A stretch of DNA of 64,000 nucleotides from Natronococcus sp. AD-5 (GTDB lineage Archaea; Halobacteriota; Halobacteria; Halobacteriales; Natrialbaceae), in assembly GCF_030734285.1 (NCBI RefSeq), contig NZ_CP132295.1:1-64000 (forward strand), in the 5' to 3' direction. The first letter of the stretch is position 1. The number at the start of each line of letters is the position of its first letter. The notes below the pieces were generated by a model, which saw only the letters and a list, made by a program, of their open reading frames with translations, ran no database searches and was not told the origin of the DNA. Below are positions 1 through 8,178 of this stretch, one piece after another. The position numbers were made by a program, and so were the translations under genes.

Positions 1-70
1 GGAATTAAGGCGGATGAACTTCATTAGCCCCGTATGAGCAGAAGAAAACGTACATTATTAGCAATTCGTG

Positions 71-120
71 CACTATCTCCAAAATTTGCCCAATGTAGAT
101 TGTCTACAAAATGTACAAAA
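71..120. promoter_or_regulatory. Candidate ParA operator or centromere-like site
   Basis: The 12-mer AATGTAGATTGT occurs here at 92-103, just upstream of the parA-like gene, and again at 1585-1596 behind the second gene of the cassette. TTCGTGCA at 65-72 also recurs in the downstream block. Repeats on both sides of a ParA cassette are what partition sites or autoregulatory operators look like. The role is inferred; the repetition is seen directly. Confidence 0.45.
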
Positions 121-146
121 CCTTCTGGTTGCGGGGGTGCTGACCG

Positions 147-1019
147 ATGAGCGCTGACGAGTTTGAAGGGCTCCCTGGAGCGGCTGTCTCGCTGCTCAAG
201 GGCGGTGTGGGTAAATCCACGATTGCGCTTAACATCGCCGACAGACTCGCTACCCGAGGCCATGAGACGGTACTGCTGGATCTGGACAAGGACGGGCATA
301 TGACGACCCAGCTGGGGTATGACGATGCGTACGACCGGGATGCTAACCTTGGCGACGCCCTCATCGATGGTGAGGATCCTGAAGATTTGCTTATAGAGAC
401 GGATTTTGGGGTCCACCTCTTGCCATCGAGTAATGATCTTGAAAACGTGGAAACGAGGTTGAAGGATGAACGGTTCGCAGACGTGAAGCTTCGGCGGAAT
501 GTCGTCGATCCGCTTATCGAAAACGGGTACGACTACGTGATAATTGACGCCGCGGGTGGCCGTGGAAAACTCTCTGACAACGCCCTCATCGCCGTCCAGC
601 GCGTAATCATCCCGTTGATTCCTCGTGCAGGCTCGATCAACGGTCTCAACAAGATGATCGAACGGCAGATCACCCCGATTCGGGAGAATATCGGGTTGGA
701 TATCCTCGCTGTCACTCCGAATATGATCCGGGAAACAATGGGGCAACACAACGAACATCGGACTCTCGTAGAGAACCTCAACCGTGAGTTCGGTTCGTTT
801 GTCCCTGAGTACGCACGTGTCGACACGGAGATCTTCGATGCTCTCGATGATTCGGGGCGCAACGTCGATACTATTCCGAAGCCAGGAATCCGCGAACGGA
901 CCGCGATTTCTCGCGCCTTCAAGCAAGGAATGCCCGTCTCGGAATTTGACGAAGACTGTGATCAAATCCCGAATTTCGACCTCTTAGCAGATCTCGTAGA
1001 GGAACGAAGCCATGCCTAA
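147..1019 (+). CDS. ParA/Soj-family partition ATPase
   Basis: This 290-residue protein is a deviant Walker-A ATPase of the ParA/MinD superfamily, which segregates plasmids by dynamic ATP-dependent DNA binding. The P-loop KGGVGKST lies at residues 18-25 with the signature lysine. A Walker A' motif (VLLDLDKDGH) lies near residue 43 and a Walker B-like YDYVIIDAAGG near residue 128. The N terminus is short, without the HTH extension of P1-type ParA, so it resembles the type Ib or chromosomal form. The ATG at 147 gives the P-loop its usual distance from the N terminus. It overlaps the next gene by 8 bp, so the two are almost certainly co-transcribed, and repeats flank the pair. A different ParA-like role cannot be excluded, but the genetic setting favours plasmid partition. 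Confidence 0.88.
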   Translation: MSADEFEGLPGAAVSLLKGGVGKSTIALNIADRLATRGHETVLLDLDKDGHMTTQLGYDDAYDRDANLGDALIDGEDPEDLLIETDFGVHLLPSSNDLENVETRLKDERFADVKLRRNVVDPLIENGYDYVIIDAAGGRGKLSDNALIAVQRVIIPLIPRAGSINGLNKMIERQITPIRENIGLDILAVTPNMIRETMGQHNEHRTLVENLNREFGSFVPEYARVDTEIFDALDDSGRNVDTIPKPGIRERTAISRAFKQGMPVSEFDEDCDQIPNFDLLADLVEERSHA

Positions 1020-1497
1020 TGAGGACGACCAATTCGGTGACATCGCTGAACAGCTCAAACAAACAGAAGAAGGAGCAGAACCGGAGGATGACGAAAGTAC
1101 TGTCACGGAGGATGAACCAGAGTCGACTGGTGAGACAGCTACTGAGGACCCAGTGCCGGAGCCTGAGTCCACTCCTGAGCAGGATGGGGAGAATGTTGAT
1201 GAATCTACTGGTGGGCCTGCCTTCTCATTCGACGAAACCGATATGCACGGCTTCTACGTCCGGGAGGAGACGTGGAATGGCGTCACTCGGATGAGATCAT
1301 CAGTGACTGCGGCATGCTCTATGTTTGATGTCCCCGAGTTCGAGGGTAGAGAGTTCCAAGATGCGTGTCTCCGGGTGATTGCGGACCACGGGGACGAGGT
1401 CGCCCTCCAAATCCTTCGGGAACGCGGTATCGAAGCTGATGAGGAACGTGTTCAGGAAGTCGTGGAGATGCTGAGCGATCAGGTGACGAACGACTAA
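1012..1497 (+). CDS. Small acidic partner of ParA (ParB-position protein)
   Basis: This 161-residue protein starts inside the end of the ParA-like gene (8 bp overlap). Residues 1 to about 70 are very acidic, rich in E, D, S, T and P, and probably disordered. Residues 75-160 look folded and alpha-helical, beginning around FDETDMHGFYVREETW and ending in a helix (EEVQEVVEMLSDQV-like). No ParB nuclease or HTH motif is recognisable. Its position as second gene of a ParA cassette, followed at once by direct repeats, suggests a centromere-binding adaptor. That function is inferred from position only. Confidence 0.6.
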   Translation: MPNEDDQFGDIAEQLKQTEEGAEPEDDESTVTEDEPESTGETATEDPVPEPESTPEQDGENVDESTGGPAFSFDETDMHGFYVREETWNGVTRMRSSVTAACSMFDVPEFEGREFQDACLRVIADHGDEVALQILRERGIEADEERVQEVVEMLSDQVTND

Positions 1498-1523
1498 CTA
1501 CGGCTTTAGCCTAATTTCCCACT

Positions 1524-1600
1524 ATCTGGGTTCGTGCATATCGCACATAATCTCCACCATCTGAGTTTCGTACATATCGCACATAATGTAGATTGTGTAC
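1524..1600. repeat. Direct repeats downstream of the par cassette
   Basis: Two imperfect copies of a unit of about 29 bp lie at 1524-1551 and 1559-1587. Both end in CATATCGCACATAAT (1537-1551 and 1573-1587), and the second runs into AATGTAGATTGTGTAC, which is shared with the site upstream of parA. Iterated sequences beside a ParA operon are typical of a centromere (parS/parC-like) or of iterons. No replication initiator gene is seen nearby, so a centromere is the likelier reading. Confidence 0.5.
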
Positions 1601-1884
1601 GTATCCCTCCGCTTGCCGTTTTCCGATTATTCTCAAGCTTGGACCCGAACGGATGCCGTGTATAGTCCAAGATGGCATATCCCACGCAGTGGGATCCAGG
1701 ACCCGGTTTTCGAGTGTGGGATCGGTGAATTTATTTTGTTCAACGCATCAACGCTAATGTTCAGAGATTAAGTTATCATTTGGTTTACCTTCCAACCCCA
1801 CGCATTGACTCCCCCGTATCTTGGAGCACTAGGTGAGAAGACCGTCGGGACTGTGCTCTTGCGAGTATAATTTTCATTCGGAAT
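1601..1884. other. Intergenic region without a recognisable gene
   Basis: I see no convincing coding sequence here. There is a short perfect palindrome, ATCCCAC-GCA-GTGGGAT, at 1679-1695, which may be an operator or a terminator stem. The rest is AT-rich and holds the promoter region of the next small gene. Confidence 0.4.
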
Positions 1885-2202
1885 GTGGCGTGTGATCAAC
1901 TCGCAACCAAGACATATCGTACACTAACCAATTTTCACGCTAAAGGCGGGCGAGACAGCGGTCTCCGGATCTACTGTCTGTCGTGGTCCGACGTCGACGA
2001 CGATCTCGGCGGCACGCACTGGTATCTCCGCGACGGTGAGGACGGCCCGTGGATTGATCTCGAAATCGAAACGGCCGCACACAGCGAGTCGGTTCCCTAC
2101 AGCGTCGGTCGCCACCGGTCGTTCATGACCGGTTATGACTGCCCGTCAAACCGGACGAAACGGATTCTCGAGGAGCTGGGGTTGCTCGAGGTGAGAGCAT
2201 GA
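1885..2202 (+). CDS. Hypothetical haloarchaeal accessory protein
   Basis: A 105-residue soluble acidic protein of unknown function with a GTG start at 1885. An internal start near residue 15-20 is also possible. The sequence is rich in W, D and G around IYCLSWSDVDDDLGG and WYLRDGEDGPWIDLE. It ends in a basic/helical segment (TKRILEELGLLEVR). It overlaps the following small gene by 4 bp (ATGA-type junction), so the two are probably translated together. I cannot assign a family. Confidence 0.5.
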   Translation: MACDQLATKTYRTLTNFHAKGGRDSGLRIYCLSWSDVDDDLGGTHWYLRDGEDGPWIDLEIETAAHSESVPYSVGRHRSFMTGYDCPSNRTKRILEELGLLEVRA

Positions 2203-2354
2203 TCGAAGCCGCGATAGTCTTCGGTCTCGGGTCGTTGTGGACGCTGGCAATCCTCCGCGTCGGCTACTCGCAAGGGTATCAGAAAGGGCAAGACGACGCC
2301 GAACTCGAAGTCACGAACGTACTGCTCGACCAAGAGGTCGGTTGGGATGAATAA
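2199..2354 (+). CDS. Small protein with one N-terminal membrane segment
   Basis: A 51-residue protein with ATG at 2199, overlapping the previous stop, and TAA at 2352-2354. Residues 4-22 (AAIVFGLGSLWTLAILRVG) form one hydrophobic helix, followed by a polar tail (YQKGQDDAELEVTNVLLDQE). The overlap with genes on both sides (ATGA at 2199, and the next ATG at 2347) indicates a compact operon of small accessory genes, as in haloarchaeal proviruses and plasmids. The function is unknown. Confidence 0.5.
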   Translation: MIEAAIVFGLGSLWTLAILRVGYSQGYQKGQDDAELEVTNVLLDQEVGWDE

Positions 2355-2505
2355 AGACATCCTCATCTACGCCGATCCGGACGACGTCGAACACAAACTT
2401 GAGGGCGAAATCCCGGCTCGCTATGATTACTGCTACTGGGAGGTCAACGGCACGCCTCGCCAGACTGAGCCGGACCGATCGGTCCTGTTCTGTGACCGAG
2501 ATCGC
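2347..2505 (+). pseudogene. Truncated small accessory gene
   Basis: An ATG at 2347 overlaps the preceding stop codon. The first 55 or so residues (MNKDILIYADPDDVEH, then YCYWEVNGTPRQTEPDR and DRVHAQGQ) read like a real protein. The downstream part of the frame turns into basic low-quality sequence and coincides with opposite-strand integrase debris. I read this as a gene whose 3' part was replaced by the junction near 2500. The function is unknown. Confidence 0.4.
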
Positions 2506-2720
2506 GTCCATGCTCAAGGTCAACGTCGTCCCACCGCAAGCCGTTCCGATCGCTGTCGTTTTTGTCGCGAAAGAGTTCCGCGCATCGGCGCCTCAAGGCC
2601 GGCTTCCGCGAGCAGGACAACAGCGGTTCAGTCACGGTACACCCGTTCGAGGGGCGTGTTGATCATTTCCCTACAGACCATGTCGACGCGTTCGTCCGCG
2701 TACGCAAGCAGTTCATAGGA
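2500..2720 (-). pseudogene. Decayed tyrosine recombinase fragment
   Basis: On the minus strand, broken pieces in different frames match the intact integrase at 36589-37704. One piece reads DRNGLRWDDVDLEHG, where the intact protein has RRNGLRWKDVDLE. Just upstream are LAYADERVD and a LERVYRD piece matching the YADQRA/LRDRALVY region. At least one stop (after VYRD) and one frame change separate the pieces. The catalytic His and Tyr region is absent. This is the remnant of a third integrase copy in the window. Confidence 0.55.
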
Positions 2721-2753
2721 CGTTATTACGACTCGAGGACGTTATTACGACTC
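2719..2753. repeat. Short tandem repeat (16-mer, period 19)
   Basis: GACGTTATTACGACTC occurs at 2719-2734 and again at 2738-2753. The repeat sits exactly at the boundary between integrase debris and the 3' end of the next gene. It may mark a recombination or slippage junction. Confidence 0.6.
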
Positions 2754-3005
2754 AATCTTCTCGACGATTTCCTTCGCCTGTTCCTCGGCTTTGTCTTCCC
2801 CAACGTTCTTCTGGATGAGAACTGACCCGACTTTCCAGTCGTCGTTTCCTTCGGTTTGCCCCATTCGCACTTCGCTTCCCTCCGAAACGGAATGGGCCGG
2901 ATCCTCGGCCCAATCGGGCGTCCGAATCTCGTCGAACTCGTCGGGATCGCGGAAGCGGACGTGGATGTACTCGTCCTCGGGTTCGACTTTGTTAACTCCG
3001 ACCAT
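2745..3005 (-). CDS. Small acidic hypothetical protein
   Basis: An 86-residue protein. I prefer the ATG at 3005 (MVGVNKVEPEDEYIHVRF) because the longer reading upstream is not protein-like. It has a small mixed core containing FRDPDEFDEIRTPDWAED and SEVRMGQTEGND, then a charged C-terminal helix ending in KEIVEKIES. Composition is typical of soluble haloarchaeal proteins. It is convergent with the accessory genes upstream and divergent from pstS. No family is recognised with certainty. Confidence 0.6.
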   Translation of the reverse strand: MVGVNKVEPEDEYIHVRFRDPDEFDEIRTPDWAEDPAHSVSEGSEVRMGQTEGNDDWKVGSVLIQKNVGEDKAEEQAKEIVEKIES

Positions 3006-3236
3006 GGTACGCTTGTACGTTCCGGCTCCGATAAGGAAGGCGGCAGGATGTGCAAGGCCGCCTGCACACAAGGTGCGAATAGACGTCGCTGTCTGTCCCA
3101 AATACTTACGTGTCCATCCAGTACGGATGGTGATTCAGACGCCGCCGGTGTCGTCAACCAATATGACGACTATCTCAAATAGAGAGTGTGTTTTCCTATA
3201 TAGCAGTACACAACCGTACAGCCAGGCACATTTGGG

Positions 3237-3262
3237 ACTATAGAGATAATGTACTACATATA
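3237..3262 (+). promoter_or_regulatory. Promoter of the pst operon (ACTATA ... TACATATA)
   Basis: ACTATA at 3237-3242 and TACATATA at 3255-3262 lie 72 and 54 nt before the pstS start in an AT-rich stretch. The same two words occur before the PhoD-like gene (25756 and 25775) and the 5'-nucleotidase gene (28280 and 28304). ACTATA alone precedes the other two phosphatase genes. One of the words could be the TATA element and the other a phosphate-responsive box; this assignment is inferred. Confidence 0.45.
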
Positions 3263-3308
3263 TAGAAATTAGCACCCTATTTAGGTAGTCAATTCGATCG
3301 TCCACTCG

Positions 3309-4292
3309 ATGAGAGATGGCCTGTCTGGGCGCTCAGAAGGTATCGTTTCCAGGCGTAAGTTCCTTGCTGCAAGCGGGTCAATAAGTGCGATCACCATTGC
3401 CGGCTGTTCGGAGACAAACACGGGAGGCGGTGAGGGTGATCTCTCTGGAGAAGTCGTCGTGAAAGGGTCCAGTACGGTGTTTCCGATCTCGGACGTGATG
3501 GCCCAACGGTTCATGGAGGAGAATCAAGGCGTTAACGTCACCGTCGACTCGACGGGGAGCGGTGGCGGCTTCGAGAACCACTTCTGCCCTGGTGATGCAG
3601 ACATCAATGGCGCCTCGAGACTGATTAAGCCCGAAGAGGAAGACCACTGTGCAGAGAACGATGTCACGCCAGTCGAGATGCAGATCGCCAGCGATGCAGT
3701 GACGATGGCAGTTAGCCCGGAGAACGACTGGGTCGACTGTCTGTCCTTCGACGAGATGGCGCAAATCTGGCAGGAAGGCGGTGCCGAAACCTGGCAAGAT
3801 ATTAATGACGAGTGGCCGGACGAGGAGTTCGTCCTTTACGGGCCCGACACGACCTCGGGGACGTTCGACTGGTTCACCGAGAACGTCCTCGATGGTGAGA
3901 GCCATCGCACCGACTATGAGCCGACGGAGGACGACAACATCATCGTCGAAGGGATCGAGGACGACCAATACGCAATCGGCTACTTTGGCTACGCTTACTA
4001 CGCTGAGAACGAGGACCGCGTAAAGGCGCTCGAGGTCAAAGAGAACGAGGATGACGAGTGCGCTGAACCGAGCCTGGATGCGGCAAAAGAGGGAACGTAT
4101 CCGCTGGCTCGCCCCCTGTTCGTCTACCCGTCTGAGGAGGCACTCGAGAAAGAAGAGGTCTATGCGTTCATGGAGTTTTACATCGAGAACTCGTCGGCGG
4201 ACTGGATCGCCGACGAAATCGGGTACGTGCCAGCAAGCCAAGACATCGTCGACGAGAACATGAGCACACTCGAGGGCGTGTCAGGGAACTAA
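3309..4292 (+). CDS. pstS: Phosphate ABC transporter substrate-binding protein
   Basis: A 327-residue PstS-family lipoprotein that captures phosphate outside the membrane for PstC/PstA/PstB. The N terminus carries a TAT motif (SRRKFLAAS, about residues 14-22) and a lipobox ending in cysteine (ITIAGC), so it is exported folded and lipid-anchored. GSSTVFPISD (about residue 53) and TTSGTFDWF (about 181) are the phosphate-contact loops of PstS. The ATG at 3309 leaves 13 residues before the twin arginines. It is the first gene of the operon, 45 bp before pstC. Low-phosphate induction is expected from the family and from the shared promoter words. Confidence 0.93.
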   Translation: MRDGLSGRSEGIVSRRKFLAASGSISAITIAGCSETNTGGGEGDLSGEVVVKGSSTVFPISDVMAQRFMEENQGVNVTVDSTGSGGGFENHFCPGDADINGASRLIKPEEEDHCAENDVTPVEMQIASDAVTMAVSPENDWVDCLSFDEMAQIWQEGGAETWQDINDEWPDEEFVLYGPDTTSGTFDWFTENVLDGESHRTDYEPTEDDNIIVEGIEDDQYAIGYFGYAYYAENEDRVKALEVKENEDDECAEPSLDAAKEGTYPLARPLFVYPSEEALEKEEVYAFMEFYIENSSADWIADEIGYVPASQDIVDENMSTLEGVSGN

Positions 4293-4337
4293 CGGCGCTG
4301 GCCGAAAGTTCACCAATCAGTTCCAGATCATACTTCA

Positions 4338-5273
4338 ATGAGTACTGATTCAATAGATGCCGATCTTACTGGGTCGGTTGATGGACGAATCGCCAAAGAA
4401 CGTCTGTACCATTGGTTGCTGTTTGGCTGTGCTGCGCTGACGGTGTTCGTCACCGGCAGTATCGTCGTCACGCTCGCAGTCGACGCAGTCGCGTTCTTTC
4501 GACAGGTAGATGCCGTCTCGTTTTTCACTGGCACTGAGTGGGAATCGAGTCGGGACACGTTCGGTGTCCTGCCGCTGGTGACCGCGACGCTGATCGTCAC
4601 GGTCGTCTCGGCGATAGTCGCCATCCCGATCGGAACCGCGGCCGCGGTCTACCTGAGCGAGTACGCCAGCGACCGGGTGCGATCAGTGCTGAAGCCGTCC
4701 CTCGAGATCCTCGCGGGTATCCCCACGGTCGTCTACGGCTATCTCGCGCTAGTGTACCTGACGCCGTGGCTGCGCGCTGCCGGACTTGAGTTGAACCTGT
4801 TCAACCTGCTGAGCGCGTCGATCATGGTCGGTATCATGATCATCCCTATGGTTTCCTCGATCAGTGAGGACGCCATGAGTGCGGTACCGGATTCGCTACG
4901 GGAAGCCGGATATGGGCTCGGGGCGACGAAGTTCGAAGTGTCGACCGGTATCGTCATTCCAGCCTCGATCTCCGGTGTCCTTTCCTCGTACATCCTCGCA
5001 CTCTCGCGAGCGATCGGCGAGACAATGATCGTCGTGATGGCCGGTGGGATGCAGGCGCGAATGCTAGATGTCACGAATCCCTTCGCGAACCTCTTCAACT
5101 CCGGCCAGACAATGACCGCCGCGATGGTCCATGCCGTCACGAGCGACGCGACCGGCGGGACGCCTGAGTTCTACTCGATGTTCGCGATTGGGTTGACGCT
5201 GTTTTTCATCACGTTCGCCATGAACCTGTTGAGTAATCGAATCGCCGTGCGCTACCGGGAGGAGTACCAATGA
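4338..5273 (+). CDS. pstC: Phosphate ABC transporter permease PstC
   Basis: A 311-residue inner permease subunit with about six membrane helices. The first is at residues 28-52, and the ABC-2-type binding-protein-dependent permease core follows. The EAA loop is clear: SLREAGYGLGATKFE near residue 187, followed by a conserved AIGETMIVVMAGG near residue 222. It pairs with PstA to form the membrane channel for phosphate. Its length fits the family, it has no internal defects, and it follows pstS in the same direction. Confidence 0.93.
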   Translation: MSTDSIDADLTGSVDGRIAKERLYHWLLFGCAALTVFVTGSIVVTLAVDAVAFFRQVDAVSFFTGTEWESSRDTFGVLPLVTATLIVTVVSAIVAIPIGTAAAVYLSEYASDRVRSVLKPSLEILAGIPTVVYGYLALVYLTPWLRAAGLELNLFNLLSASIMVGIMIIPMVSSISEDAMSAVPDSLREAGYGLGATKFEVSTGIVIPASISGVLSSYILALSRAIGETMIVVMAGGMQARMLDVTNPFANLFNSGQTMTAAMVHAVTSDATGGTPEFYSMFAIGLTLFFITFAMNLLSNRIAVRYREEYQ

Positions 5274-5328
5274 AGTTCACTCAATTGACTGCCACAGAAT
5301 CGATGAACGTCATAGAGGTGAACAACTG

Positions 5329-7047
5329 ATGGCGACTGCTGACGACGGAACCGGACACTGGTTCGGGGCCGACGGCCAGGTTAGCCAGCTCCGAGGTACC
5401 CTGTTCAAGCTGTCCTGTCTCGGTGCGACGCTGTTGGCCCTTGGACTCGTGTTCGTGTTCCTGCTGTACGTGTTCAACGACGCTGTCAGGCCGGCCTCCG
5501 CTGACACAGGCTGGCTCCTTATGGTTGTTGGAACGACCGTCCTTCCCGCGGTCGCCCTCGCCGGATACTATTACCGGCGCGGTACCACAGCAGGCGAAGT
5601 CGCGTACACCGCGTTCGGGTTACCGATCGTGACGACGCTGCTCGCCGGCGGCGTCCTCATTGTCTTCAGACACATCGTCACCGCCCACGAGTGGCTCGCG
5701 TTTGTTGTGGCTGCCGCCATTGCGTACGCGGTTGTTGCGCTCCACCGTCGAGTACGGGGCAACTCGGCTACCGCCCTCGAACGAGCTGCGATTGTCGTGC
5801 TCGCACCGGTCCTTGCAATTATTGGCGTGCCGGGATTCAACGTGGACCGTTCTATCCACACGCCGCTGCTCGGGCAGGAACTGTTTAACCTCTCGGTCTC
5901 GGTACCTACCCTCGTTCCGAGCCTTCGAGGGCTAATCCTCGCACAACCTGTCCTCCCGATCGCGCCAGTGTCTCTCCTGCTGGCGTTCACGATTCCGATC
6001 ACCGCGGCAGCCGCCTGGCACGTCCGGCGCGTCCGGGAACGCGACCGTGACGCGGCCATCGCCGGCGGGGCGACCGTCACCGTTGCCGGTCTCGGGCTCA
6101 TTGCCGCGCCGCTAGTTGGCCTCTCGGCCACCGCATGGGTCGTCATGACAACTGTCGTCGGCGTTCCGGTTGGACTGTATGTTGAATCCGTTTTCCGGCG
6201 GCGCGAGGGCGTTACTGGACTGGCGTTCCCGGTCGTCATTGCCTTCGGGGCAGCGCTTGCGTTCGTCGGTGTTGAGACGCTCGGTTTCACTGGACCGAAC
6301 CTCTGGCTCGACTGGAGTTTCCTGATGAACGGTCACAACACGACGCCGCGGGAGGCAGGGATCTACCCTGCACTCGTCGGCTCGGTGATGATGCTCGTCG
6401 TCGTCGCCGTGGCAGCATTCCCGATCGGCGTCGGCGCCGCGGTCTACCTCGAAGAGTATGCCCCGAGTCAGGGGCGCCTTAGCTCGATCGTGGAACTCAT
6501 CGAGATCAATATTGCGAACCTCGCTGGCGTTCCGTCAGTCGTCTACGGTGTGCTCGGGCTCGCATTGTTCGTCCGCGGAATCGGGATGCAGTCCGGGATC
6601 GTCGTCGTTGGTGGATTGACCATCGCGTTGCTGATCCTTCCAATCGTCATTGTTTCCGCGCAGGAGGCGATCCGTGGCGTGCCGGACTCGATGCGTCAAG
6701 CCTCGTACGGTATGGGTGCGACGAAGTGGCAAACTGTTCGCAACGTCGTACTCCCCAAGGCGATGCCCGGTATCCTGACGGGAACGATCCTCGCGCTCGG
6801 CCGTGCGATCGGTGAGACCGCCCCCCTGCTGATGATCGGGGCCGCAGCGGTCGTCCGTGTTCCGCCGAACACATTTTTCAGTCTGTTCAGTGCGATGCCA
6901 CGCCAGATCTACTCCTGGTCGCGACTGATCGACGCCGACTTCCGCTACGGCGTCCTCGCGGCGGGAGTCGTCACGCTGCTCGTCGTGCTGTTGATGCTGA
7001 ACGGGACCGCCATCGTCCTGCGAAACAAGTACCAGCGCCAAGAGTAA
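5329..7047 (+). CDS. pstA: Phosphate ABC transporter permease PstA (N-terminally extended)
   Basis: A 572-residue permease. The C-terminal 270 or so residues are classic Pst[22 protein letters not shown], the EAA loop [15 protein letters not shown] near residue 457, then [15 protein letters not shown]. The N-terminal 300 residues add several extra hydrophobic helices, an extension I know from other haloarchaeal PstA proteins, so this is probably not a new fusion. It lies 55 bp after pstC, and the stop at 7047 is 5 bp before pstB. Confidence 0.92.
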   Translation: MATADDGTGHWFGADGQVSQLRGTLFKLSCLGATLLALGLVFVFLLYVFNDAVRPASADTGWLLMVVGTTVLPAVALAGYYYRRGTTAGEVAYTAFGLPIVTTLLAGGVLIVFRHIVTAHEWLAFVVAAAIAYAVVALHRRVRGNSATALERAAIVVLAPVLAIIGVPGFNVDRSIHTPLLGQELFNLSVSVPTLVPSLRGLILAQPVLPIAPVSLLLAFTIPITAAAAWHVRRVRERDRDAAIAGGATVTVAGLGLIAAPLVGLSATAWVVMTTVVGVPVGLYVESVFRRREGVTGLAFPVVIAFGAALAFVGVETLGFTGPNLWLDWSFLMNGHNTTPREAGIYPALVGSVMMLVVVAVAAFPIGVGAAVYLEEYAPSQGRLSSIVELIEINIANLAGVPSVVYGVLGLALFVRGIGMQSGIVVVGGLTIALLILPIVIVSAQEAIRGVPDSMRQASYGMGATKWQTVRNVVLPKAMPGILTGTILALGRAIGETAPLLMIGAAAVVRVPPNTFFSLFSAMPRQIYSWSRLIDADFRYGVLAAGVVTLLVVLLMLNGTAIVLRNKYQRQE

Positions 7048-7051
7048 GATA

Positions 7052-7978
7052 ATGAGCCACAATATCACATCCAACACCGATACCAGTACCGAATCGCAAC
7101 CAGAGAGCGACGAGAACGTCAAGCAGGAGATGACTGAGTCAACCGATACGGCCGTCGAAAGCGACTCGCTACTCGAGTCATCGATTGAGACGGATGATCA
7201 TGGTCGATCTCCAAGTGATACTGAACCAATTATCGAAACTCACGACCTTGATGTCTACTATGGCGACGAGCAGGCGCTCCAGAGCGTCGAAATGGCCATT
7301 CAGGAAAACCGGGTCACGGCGCTGATCGGTCCTTCGGGCTGTGGTAAGTCGACGTTCTTGCGGTCGATCAATCGAATGAACGATCTCATTGACGTTGCTC
7401 GGGTTGCGGGCGAGGTCGAATTCCAGGGCAAGAACGTCTATGACGAGAATGTGGATCCTGTTGCCCTGCGCCGCAAGATTGGGATGGTATTTCAGAAGCC
7501 AAACCCGTTCCCGAAATCGATCTACGACAACGTTGCCTACGGTCTTCGTGTCCAGGGTCTTGCTGATGAGGTTGACCTCGATGCTGCCGTTGAGCGTGCA
7601 TTGAAGAACGCGGCGTTGTGGGATGAAGTAGCAGATCAACTCGACAAATCGGCACTCGAACTCTCGGGCGGCCAGCAACAGCGCCTCTGTATCGCCCGCG
7701 CAATCGCCCCTGACCCAGAAGTCATTCTGATGGACGAGCCGGCCTCGGCGCTGGATCCGGTCGCGACCTCGAAAATTGAGGATCTCATCGACGACCTCGC
7801 CGAGGAGTATACGGTCGTGATCGTCACCCATAACATGCAACAGGCTGCGAGAATCTCGGATAAAACTGCTGTCTTCCTCACCGGGGGAAAGCTCGTCGAG
7901 TACGACGACACCACCAAGATCTTCGAGAACCCTGAGCACGATCGCGTCGAAGACTACATTACTGGAAAATTCGGATAG
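7052..7978 (+). CDS. pstB: Phosphate ABC transporter ATPase PstB
   Basis: A 308-residue ATPase that powers phosphate import. The first 65 residues are acidic and disordered, a haloarchaeal addition. Then come the Walker A motif GPSGCGKST (about residue 93), the Q-loop in [11 protein letters not shown], the signature LSGGQQQR (about 207), the Walker [12 protein letters not shown] and the H-loop VTHNM. All catalytic motifs are intact. It starts 4 bp after pstA and ends 2 bp before the phoU remnant. Confidence 0.95.
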   Translation: MSHNITSNTDTSTESQPESDENVKQEMTESTDTAVESDSLLESSIETDDHGRSPSDTEPIIETHDLDVYYGDEQALQSVEMAIQENRVTALIGPSGCGKSTFLRSINRMNDLIDVARVAGEVEFQGKNVYDENVDPVALRRKIGMVFQKPNPFPKSIYDNVAYGLRVQGLADEVDLDAAVERALKNAALWDEVADQLDKSALELSGGQQQRLCIARAIAPDPEVILMDEPASALDPVATSKIEDLIDDLAEEYTVVIVTHNMQQAARISDKTAVFLTGGKLVEYDDTTKIFENPEHDRVEDYITGKFG

Positions 7979-7980
7979 AG

Positions 7981-8178
7981 ATGCCACGTAACGAAAATTC
8001 CCAGATGGAGCAGATGTGCACCGATGGCCCCGAATTGATCGACATCGCCTGTCAAGGGCTTCGAGGGGCACTCGAGTTATACGAGTCCGCAGAGCAGATC
8101 GTTGTCGAGGATCACTCGGCCGCCACTGCAGTGCGAACGGTGTATGCGATTGAAAACGACATATTGACCCACACATGA
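7981..8178 (+). pseudogene. Internally deleted phoU remnant
   Basis: A 65-residue frame at the position where haloarchaeal pst operons carry a full phoU of about 225 codons. Its C terminus (VRTVYAIENDILTHT) has the form of the PhoU C-terminal helix (...RTVYMIENDDE-type), and its start MPR is the usual PhoU start. The middle does not read as the three-helix PhoU repeat. I infer a large in-frame deletion that left both ends. It overlaps the next gene by 4 bp and so may survive only to couple translation. A new small protein is the alternative. Confidence 0.6.

Noticed and set aside
24-965. 313-codon minus-strand frame opposite the parA-like gene
   Set aside because: It is the antisense of a clear ParA protein with intact motifs; its peptide has no recognisable domain.
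3378-4241. 287-codon minus-strand frame opposite pstS
   Set aside because: Antisense shadow typical of GC-rich codon use; pstS on the plus strand carries all family motifs.
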